A stretch of 64,000 nucleotides of DNA from Rhodosporidiobolus odoratus (Eukaryota > Basidiomycota > Microbotryomycetes > Sporidiobolales > Sporidiobolaceae). Below are positions 56,701 to 64,000 of the stretch, piece by piece (the stretch's first letter is position 1; each line of letters opens with the position of its first letter). The notes beneath the pieces are model-generated. The model was not told the DNA's origin. It did not search any database and was given only the letters and a program-made list of their open reading frames with translations. Location: contig JAOANU010000002.1 of the NCBI GenBank assembly GCA_034387635.1, forward strand, positions 1,798,001 to 1,862,000, in the 5' to 3' direction. Position numbers and translations under genes: made by a program.

Positions 56701-58639
56701 ATGGCTCAATCGAGACCTCACACACGATGCTAGGGCTCTTGCCGCTTTTCGTGCTCACTTCTTCCTGACGGAGTGGAAAGCGCAGAGCGAGCGCACTGCA
56801 GAAGAGTCAGCCAGCGCATACAACCTTCGTCGCTCCTTTGTCCATCCGACCCAACATTTCTTCGCCAAAGCCACTTTCGACAATCTTCTCAACCTCTGCA
56901 CCAATCTCATCTCTCTCATAGTCGTACACCGCGAGCTCTATCCTACCATTCCTCTTCTACCCAACAAGCATTCAAGCGCCTCAAACGAACACTTCTACGG
57001 ACACGCCCGCCAATTCTCCCCAAAGTTCACATTTGCCGACCTCGTTTATATCTCCCGCCATATCACCCTCCGCGAATCCATCCTCCTCAACGGACAACAT
57101 CCAATCAAGCTGGACAACGGGACGCGGAATGGGTACGAAGAGAGTGTATTGAAGGCGCATCGCGCCTTGGGTCCCGACGACCTTTGCCGCCTTACCACAT
57201 TCCCCTCCAACGAGCGCCTTGACCAATGCGCTTTGCAGGCCATGAGCGAGGTTGCAGCATACTTCCGCATGCTCAGAGTCACCCCTTCCTTCGACAAGCC
57301 GGCCACGTTCGAGGAGTCGCCAGCAGGCTTTGATTTCGATTTCGACTTCTTCGACGAACCGGCCCCCGAGAAATCTCCCTCTCCTACCAACTCTGAGCAG
57401 CCTCCCACCCTCTCAAACGCAATTATTGATGCTTCGAAAGAAGCCCGTCGTAGCCTGAGCCTTCGCTCCATCCTCAATGAGGACGACCTCGTCACTGCCG
57501 CAGCCTCTCCGCCTTCTTGTTCTCCTCTCTCCATCTCGTCTCTTCTCAATCCAATCCCCTCCCAGAAAGAATCTACCACATGGACAACCACAGCATCTCC
57601 CATTCTCACCGCCGGGGGTATTCTCAACCCCGCCGCCGTTGTTGCCCTCCGCCTTAAGAACTCGTACACGTCCAAGGTGAATCCGCTCTTACTCTGACTC
57701 TTGGTCTGAAGCCTGGCGGAAGCTGACAAGAGTATATTACAGGTCAAGTCTCAGCGTAACAAACCCGCAACCCCCGCCTCAGTCGAGGACAACAACACCA
57801 AGTTCTCGCCAAAGCTCACCTCAACCGCCGTCGCCCTTCTCATGTCTGAATCTATCTATCTTAGCTCGCACACCGACTACTGGAAGCTACGGGTCACGCA
57901 CTGGCAGGGCTTGGAGAAGGGGTTCACAAAGAAACATGTGCAGTCGGAGGAACGACCGAACGAGAAAGTCGCAAAGGCGATTGGCCAACAATTGCAGGCT
58001 CTCTTCGAGGCAACCGTCCGTAAGTCTGCCTTCCTCAACCCTTCATCCGCTCGAGAATTGACCCCGATCTCCGTTTGAAGTACCCAACCCGCAAACCCGT
58101 GCTATTACCACCCTTCTCCCGCTCAAGATCGGGTCTTTCGGCGTCTTCTGCCACTCCACCAAGAGTGGGCCGCCTCTCCTCGCTGTCGGGCGAATCTTGG
58201 CTATCTTTGAATTCACCGGGCAGCACAACTGCATCCCCCAGACGACCTCGCCCAAGAAGCTCTCGTACATCTTCGCTGACCTGTACATTCCTCCATCATC
58301 TATTGTACGTTGCACACCCTTTATGCCGCCTGTGGCGCTCTCAGGAATAGCGCTCTCAGGAATAGGCATTGACAGCTTCATGTGCAGCGTCCTCAAAACT
58401 ACTTCACCAATGAACCTGGCCACTTCTCCCACATGCACAGCACGTCCTTCGTGTACGCGCTCCCTTCCGCTCGTCTTACGCCTGCTGGGCCCGGGTGGCA
58501 GCTGGACGAGAAGAGCTTCGGGTTTTGGCAGCTGCTGTACAAGCGAAGGGTCGAGATTGAGGAGGCCCTCGTTCGTGCTGCATCGAAGGGCAAGAAGAAG
58601 AAAGGAGGGGATGAAGGGGAGGACGAAGGCGAGCTGTAG
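53756..58639 (+). CDS. P/THAP9-like transposase, 1386 residues
   Basis: Exons 53756-53858, 53881-54284, 54356-54427, 54486-55001, 55067-55485, 55546-55681, 55737-55925, 55999-56372, 56426-56628, 56685-57676, 57743-58019, 58081-58304 and 58388-58639 join in phase to TAG. The first intron would be only 22 bases, so the true start may differ. A Cys/His cluster (VRCVCRNVF ... SNHWDLRC) probably binds DNA, and a second cluster is KCEHWAKVTGGSCKAC. GPILVSQDCSK gives a candidate first Asp. GDVEHNRKNLRNLL fits the D-x-x-H-x-x-K-x-x-R-N motif of P/THAP9 transposases, and NEHFYGHARQF resembles their E-x-F-F-G-x-x-R. SPLRTRDVYNSDKQDDGAV ... LFSPKML is typical of a fungal family I remember with the same order. 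It is the only gene in the element. Confidence 0.75.
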
Positions 58640-58816
58640 CGGTCATGTCCATGTTTGCCAACTTGAAGCGCGGCGGCGCAGTCCGCCTACGGCTCACCGT
58701 CGGCGAACCGGAGGCGGGCGCGCTGCCAGAGCTTATCTCCGCCACTTCTGCCGAGTTCTGACCGCCCATTCGAGGAAAATTGACCGAGTTCTGAAGGCTG
58801 AGTTGGGGCTTTTGGG

Positions 58817-58848
58817 CGGCGGAGTTTGCGAGGAGTGTCAGGGGGCCT
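58817..58848 (-). repeat. Right terminal inverted repeat of the P-like element
   Basis: Inverse of the left end with two mismatches. Followed by the target duplication ATCGCACT at 58849-58856. Confidence 0.95.
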
Positions 58849-58913
58849 ATCGCACTGCGGAATTATCTGGAACCAGATTGAGCAGGTCTTGAAATGTAGG
58901 CAAGGAAGTTGCC

Positions 58914-58922
58914 AAAAAAAAA
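58914..58922 (-). terminator. Pol III terminator of tRNA-Phe
   Basis: Nine A on the plus strand make a T run directly after the tRNA 3' end. Confidence 0.85.
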
Positions 58923-59004
58923 TGCCGCTTGCCCGGATCGAACGGGCGACCTGCAGAATGCAACACGCTTCAGTCTGTCGCTCTCCCAACTGAGCTAAAG
59001 CGGC
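58923..59004 (-). tRNA. tRNA-Phe (GAA) with a 9-base intron
   Basis: On the minus strand: acceptor GCCGCTT paired with AAGCGGC, D arm TAGCTCAGTTGGGAGAGC, anticodon loop CTGAAG, then a short insert (about CGTGTTGCA) at the canonical intron position after base 37. The T arm contains GTTCGATCC. 82 bases in all. One A-C mismatch closes the anticodon stem. The P-like transposon ends 75 bases from its 3' end. Confidence 0.92.
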
Positions 59005-60588
59005 TTTATTGACTGGGGCGTAATAAATTTAATATATATCATACAAAAACTTTTAATCCCCAACGAAGAGTACTGGTCTTGCCAGCCCTGTTGGGGCGTT
59101 ATTGGCCTGAACAGACTGTAACTGTTCAATCTCTGGCTCACAATCAAGGCACACCACTTCTACCATGTTCACCATATGGTGCAAGATACCACCTCCTTTG
59201 CAGCCTACCCCTCTATCGTTTTCAGTCTCTTGAGCCAAGGTGGCGTTCGGAACACTCCATCAGCAAGCAGGCGGCAAATAGGTTGCTCAGGTATCTCACG
59301 TACACGGAAGTGCAGGCTGTACTGTCCTGGACACCTTCCAGGAGGCTTAGCCATACAAGGGGCCCTAGACACACAGTGCTGAGTGGTGAAGAATGGCGTG
59401 GAAACAGTCAGTCAAGTTCTGTCAGTGACCTTTGCCAGTCTCTGTGGTGGTGTGTATATCTATCCACTTGCAAGAGAGATCTTTGTGCCAGATTTTGCAA
59501 CAGCTAAGGACATCCTCGATAGGATTGCAGGGTCATTCTGTCACAGCAAAAGTATGAGGCTGCAATGCAAGAGCAAGAATGCCTCCTGCAACATATCAGT
59601 GCATGAGGAGAGAAGAAGAAAGTGCCTGCACCCCTCAGTCCCCCTTCAATGTACGTCATGTCTGCAGCCATCTGTACCTCACTACCACTCCTGTCTGAGG
59701 AGGGCTCATAGCCTTACAGCACTGTCTACTGGACTGAATCACTCGTGCTTGAGGCCTGCATGGCGTGCGGCTTCTACTTTTGGCTGTGTCTGGTACAGAG
59801 ATGAGCACTCTGCTACCTAGGTAAGAACAAGAATGATGTATTGCATTTCTTAAGTTGTCGGTCTATGTCTGCTAATGCCAATCACTATGTATAGTCCCCT
59901 TGTCCGACCAGTCACCTGCTTTGGGCCAGAGGAAACCTACAAGTATTTTGCAATCCTCACTTGGTGTGCCAGATTCAAACTGCACTTTGCTTTTCCTCCA
60001 CACTTTCCACCGCCCATTTGACCTCACATTCACCTTTTTGTGCCTCTATAACAGGTGCTCTGATGCACTGCACTATCTTGTGTGCTCCTGGACTCGATTG
60101 GGACATGCAGAGCGGTGAAGCATGGTCATTCCTTGACACTGTGATTGTTTCAGCAATCCTCCTTTTCACTGCTGCCTTCTTTGTGAGCTTACCCCTTTGA
60201 CAGCCCTCAGTCTGCAATTGAGGGGCCAGGCTGACATGTCGGTGTGATGCTCAGAGCATTGAGCTCTCTGGCCATGGACCTCACTCACACTCATGGCAGC
60301 ACCACTGACTTTTCAGGAAACGTATCAGCTAGCACAGGAGCGGGGTCAGCCTATATGTAAGCAGGGCCTAGCGCGCCCCCGGTGTGTGTAGACAGCCACC
60401 TGAGGGTGGCACTGTGAATACTGCAGTCCGGCAAATGGTGAGGCCTACATATACTCCTAGCCAGACAGGCTGCTGCAAGTCCGTGGGAATGGGTATAATG
60501 AGTTGGAGATGGCCCATTCATCGCTCATTCTGCTTGCTTGTAATAAGCAGTCAGTATTGATTGTTTGCTGGTCTCTCTCATTACATAA
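59005..60588. other. Unassigned interval between two tRNA genes
   Basis: Short plus-strand frames have some coding character (VSQVLSVTFASLCGGVYIY ... FATAKDILDRIAG at 59400-59530), and so does a minus-strand piece (EPEIEQLQSVQANNAPTGL at about 59060-59140). They may be retroelement debris, but no motif allows assignment. No intact gene. Confidence 0.3.
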
Positions 60589-60675
60589 GGGGATCTAGCT
60601 CATCGGTAGAGCGCTCGCTTAGCACCTTCTCAGCAAGTGTGCGAGAGGCGCAGGGTTCGACTCCCTGGTTCTCCA
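60589..60675 (+). tRNA. tRNA-Ala (AGC) with a 15-base intron
   Basis: GGGGATCTAGCTCATCGG begins the acceptor and D arm, and GCTCGCTTAGCA gives the AGC anticodon. An insert CCTTCTCAGCAAGTG sits after base 37, then TGCGAG closes the stem. The T arm is GGTTCGACTCC and the end is CTCCA. TTTT at 60680-60683 is the likely Pol III stop. 87 bases. Confidence 0.93.
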
Positions 60676-61702
60676 TTACTTTTGGCGAGCCCGGCCTCGA
60701 TCGGCGGTTCCACCTGTCTGCAAACGTGCCCACTCTCCTGTCATTCTACTCCCCTTGTTGTGGCCTCTCTCTTTGTGCAACACTTTCGTCTACCGGGATA
60801 AGATGCACTGGGTGGAGTGAGTCATCACTGCGTGTCACAGCAGCAGACCTGCTCCCAACTTGCTGGAAATCAGATATCAACAAGCATGGCAAGTAATTGT
60901 ACTCAAATGTCCAGACGCAATGAGTTTCACATGCGAGGTTAGTTTACTCCAGCTGGTACAGTGTAGTCCACATCCAGGCCAGCATTGCTCATGGCTGCAA
61001 AAGGTGATGTATGTAATGTCCATAGATCTTTGCACTCCCGAGTCCTGGTTTCCGGCCAGCTTGGGCATTCAAGTACATGGGCACACAGCAGTCTGCTGGG
61101 GGGGTGGCCTGGGGGTGCGGCACCCCGTTCTGGCAAACACAACATGTAGATCCCATTTTGGGACTTTCAGCAAATCTGGTTTGTTTTATTCTGTTTATCT
61201 CAAGAATTGTCTGTCCGCTTGTTGCATTCCAAATCTAGAGTCTGTATTGGCCAGGGCTTCACGTAAGCTACTCAAACAATAGGACAAGCTCACCCTCAGT
61301 ATCGCCTTGGGTCAGGCTGAACAACTCAGGAGAGTAACAAAAGTACAATTGGAAGGGAAGGCTATGGTAGCATAAGAAAGGGTAAAACTGATCAAGTGTA
61401 ATCTCCATCTCCCCCACTCACTCCAACACCTCTCTGCCCGTCTTTGCTCATCCTACTCCAACAGAAAGAAACGAATCTTAGGCATCTATAGTAGAGTGAG
61501 AGGCCATGGAGGGGAGCACAAGGAGAGAGGCAGGAAGGGTAAGAGACAACAAGAGGAACATGTACTCTGACACTACCTCACTGCTTTGCTGCACCCTGCC
61601 ACAGTTCTCTGACACTCATGGCATCACAGCACTGTTACCATTCTTTGTCATTGTGGTATAAAGCAGTCCTCGGCATTGGCGTGCAAGTCGACTGCTAGGA
61701 TG
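60676..61702. other. Interval without a recognisable gene
   Basis: Only short unconvincing frames. The stretch 61440-61600 resembles LINE 3' untranslated sequence seen near 62250-62370 and 28060-28130. Confidence 0.35.
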
Positions 61703-62650
61703 ATGGATTGATTGTTTGATTGATTGACTGAATGATTGATTGATTGAGTCCAGGCACAAACACCCGCCTGTGTGTCCTCCTTATCTGGCTTGCCCCTGCC
61801 TTTGAGTGAGCGAGACCTGAGCAGCATGAGAAGGGATGGGCGCTTTCGGCTGCAGTCAGCGCGCAGTGCATTATTGGATTCATTTCCTCCATTCTCCACC
61901 TCCAATTGTCACTCTTCGGTGGGTCTTACCTCCACCCGCCACCCCATTCAAAGTGACCAAAACCAATCACTTGTTGGTGCAATACTCATTGCGGTCAAAG
62001 GCGACCTGCACCAGCATTGGCGCAGTCCGGAGAGGTCTGGGTGTCCTTGCATTGAATGTGCTGCTCAAGCAGCTTATCATCGTAGGCGCTCAAGCTTGCT
62101 GCTTCAAGAACTTGGGCGCTTGAATGACGTCCAACGAGACATAGCTGAAGCGGTTGTTGGGGAAGGTGTAGGCCATCCAGAAGCTGTATGGGACGACACG
62201 TGTGTACTTGGCCACACACACACCTGTACTCATGCTCTCTTTGGCAATGACCTGGAAGGAGAAGGAAGGTGGGGGGCGCAAGGAAGGGAACACAAGGCAG
62301 AGAGGACAACACCAAACATGAATGGAGGACCTGGAAAGCAAGAGGAAGAAAGGGGGAGAAAGAACCCACTTCATCAGCTTCACTGCACTGCCACCATTTG
62401 CCATCACTATGGCATAGAGCCATGGGAAGCGATCAGTGACATAGAGCCATGGGAAGCAATCGGTAATGTCAATGTAGGTGAGAACCGCTGGGAGGAAAGC
62501 TTCTGTAGAAAGGAGGGGGCTGAGGGGAGAGATGTGCTGGGTGGGAAGGGAGGAGGGGAGGGTAGAGCGCTGGGAGGAGTAGAGAGGGCAAGAGAGGAAA
62601 AAATGCTCACGGGTTCCCTGGTCGCTACAGTTGCAAAGGCCGGTGACCAA
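61703..62650 (-). mobile_element. LINE 3' end with C-terminal zinc knuckle and (TCAA)n tail
   Basis: The minus-strand frame from 62650 begins with a CNCSDQGTREHFFLSCPLY segment, the Cys-Cys-His-Cys knuckle at the C-terminus of many LINE polyproteins. It ends with a partly duplicated DRFPWLYAIVMANGG. An untranslated part follows, and then, at 61703-61748, a run of ATTG units (CAAT on the minus strand) that looks like the insertion's tail. The 5' part is missing. Confidence 0.65.
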
Positions 62651-63274
62651 GAGACTAGGAAGAAATGGCCATCAAGAGGGAAAAGGGGAAAAAGCCACCG
62701 TTTTTCCGGTCAATGATCAAGACCTGCTCACGGCAGTTGAAGCGAGGATTCTCCCTGAGCCTCTATAGGAACGGCTGAAGCCGCCACATCTCCTGCTGTC
62801 CTCATCTGTACACATCCACACACAGTCTGCACACCTGCCGTACATGCCTCTAGTAGCAGTAGGCCTCCGCACCTGCTTCCAGACAGGCATGTCTGGGCAT
62901 TTTCACGGCTTGTTTTCCCGCTCACATCTGCATCTGTTCCGCACGTATGCCGCACCCCTAAGCACTATTTGCACCTTGGAGCTTGCCGTGCTAGTGCTAC
63001 AGTAGTGCTTACAGGCATAACAAGCTGACAGTGCCAGCAGGAATGAGTGTGATCGTGGCATGATGGCTCACCCACTTCATTGATTGATTGACTGATTTCA
63101 AGTTTAAACAAGTCGTAATCAGACCTACAAACAGATCTATGTCGACTGATCGCCCTTTTACTGGGTCTTCACAGGTTTGGGGTTTTCAGTCACACGAGAG
63201 AAAAGAGAGGGGAAACGATTGGAGGAGTGAATAAAACAAAGAAGGGGATAAATGGCAGATAGGGAGAAATTGAG
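62651..63274 (-). other. Second LINE-like 3' tail and unassigned sequence
   Basis: A short ATTGATTGATTG run at about 63079-63091 is followed by CAAGTTTAAACAAG and A/G-rich sequence, similar in layout to the tails at 61703 and 27916. This is probably another truncated insertion. No gene seen. Confidence 0.4.
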
Positions 63275-63760
63275 ATGCATGGCCCGGTTCTGCGATGCCA
63301 CTTCAGAGCGGTGAAGATTTGGGGAGCGGATGTAGTCGCGCCCTGCTATGTGGACGCTGTGAAGAGGCAGTGGCCAGCGGGGAAAATGATGACTGGGATC
63401 ATACTGGATGCTGCCAATGTGTCTCTGTCAGTACGCAGCAAGAGGCTGGAGAAGGTTATGGAGGAGAGCGGGCTATGTACCAGAACAGGTCCAATTTTGT
63501 CGTAGCTGGATGACAGGGATGAGTGCCAGCGTTCTCTTTGAAGGTAACAGGAGCAAACAGATAGAGCGGAGGAGTGGCTTACCCCAGGGGTCTCCTTTAT
63601 TGCCTAAATCTTTCCTCCTATACAATCCCCAACTGTTCAGAGACGGAACAACACCCTTCTCATATAGGTATGAGTGGGTGTATCACGGCCTCAACCTGCT
63701 TGTTTGGGGTCAAACAATCGACACCGCCAAACCCTTGCTGGGTCAAGTCTAGCTAGTCTT
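63275..63760 (+). pseudogene. LINE reverse-transcriptase fragment
   Basis: The plus strand carries GIILDAANVSLSVRSKRLE (in the place of RT motif A, DxxxAFDNVS in relatives) and, in another frame, LPQGSPLLPKSFLLYNPQL, which matches RT motif B (LPQGSPLSPILFLLYN in the family). Frameshifts and stops separate them, and the YxDD motif is not present. Its orientation is opposite to the LINE ends on its left. Confidence 0.65.
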
Positions 63761-64000
63761 CTCTGGGTCCCCTCTGACCAGGTCTGGTGACTTCCCAGGT
63801 GCCAATGAGCTAGACGTCTGGGCAGACCAGTCCTAGACTGTCTACCTACGAGAGAGCCAGGCATCCAGCATTTTTTCACCCGGAGACGCCTGGGGGCCGC
63901 GGGCCTGGCTATTTTTTCTTCTTGAAGCCAGACAAGCTCGCTTTTCTCCTCTTCGCCGGCCATTTTGGTTGTTTTCGAGCACATTATGGATATGAACATA
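63761..64000. other. Right edge, unassigned
   Basis: A minus-strand frame is open at the edge but has no recognised motif. It is probably more retroelement sequence. Confidence 0.25.

Larger units (their letters stand above)
53290..58848 (+). mobile_element. Complete P/THAP9-like DNA transposon
   Basis: The direct repeat ATCGCACT flanks the element at 53282-53289 and 58849-58856. Immediately inside are inverted termini starting AGGCCCCCTGACACTCCTC on both strands, 30 of 32 positions matching. Further in, several copies of CGAGTTTTGAAGGC-like words occur at both ends. The 5559-bp element contains a single uninterrupted 13-exon gene. P elements also make 8-bp duplications and have about 31-bp termini, and the encoded protein has P/THAP9-type signatures. 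The perfect duplication and open gene indicate a recent insertion that may still be active. Confidence 0.92.

Noticed and set aside
59079..59507. LTR-retrotransposon (copia-like) reverse transcriptase from the segment RLLRYLTYTEVQ
   Set aside because: Resemblance is limited to a few residues, with no YVDD, integrase or LTR sequence nearby.

Overview
The window looks like a chromosome segment of a GC-rich basidiomycete, most likely a red yeast of the Pucciniomycotina (inferred from many short GT-AG introns, CT-rich leaders, gene families and intron-bearing tRNAs). It is not bacterial: there are no operons, and almost every gene is interrupted by introns of about 40-150 bases, many of which I resolved by hand.

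Layout. (1) 1-7873 is ordinary housekeeping sequence: the 3' part of a coatomer beta-prime gene, a multi-exon TPR protein gene, and a complete nine-exon delta-12 fatty acid desaturase gene. (2) 8177-17220 is a roughly 9-kb block bounded by matching inverted termini that start CAGTAGAT and abut TA on both sides. It holds a coiled-coil protein gene, a TET/JBP-type 2-oxoglutarate/Fe(II) dioxygenase gene, and a KDZ-associated (CxC5/CxC6-like) transposase-type gene with two in-frame TGA codons and no third catalytic region. (3) 17.9-22.5 kb holds a gene with a five-fold protein repeat and a second, more decayed KDZ-type gene. (4) 22.7-48.9 kb is dominated by ten copies of an unrecognised seven-exon gene. 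Copies 3 to 10 form a near-uniform tandem array with a period of about 2.3 kb, and an eleventh fragment lies at 50.9 kb. A 1.0-kb hAT-like element sits in one spacer, and sister units preserve its empty site. A 3.5-kb insert with LINE debris and an RGG/coiled-coil gene separates copies 2 and 3. (5) 48.9-53.3 kb holds a pseudogene of the repeat-protein gene and low-coding sequence. (6) 53290-58848 is a structurally complete P/THAP9-like DNA transposon with 32-bp inverted termini, a perfect 8-bp target duplication and an open 13-exon gene. (7) 58.9-64 kb has tRNA-Phe and tRNA-Ala genes, both with introns, among non-LTR retrotransposon 3' ends and a reverse-transcriptase fragment.

Functionally the left 8 kb is core metabolism and trafficking, and the rest is a transposon-rich accessory region. 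The most interesting content is the pairing of a TET/JBP oxygenase with a KDZ-type gene inside one pair of inverted termini, the intact P-like transposon, and the recently homogenised array of an unknown gene family.
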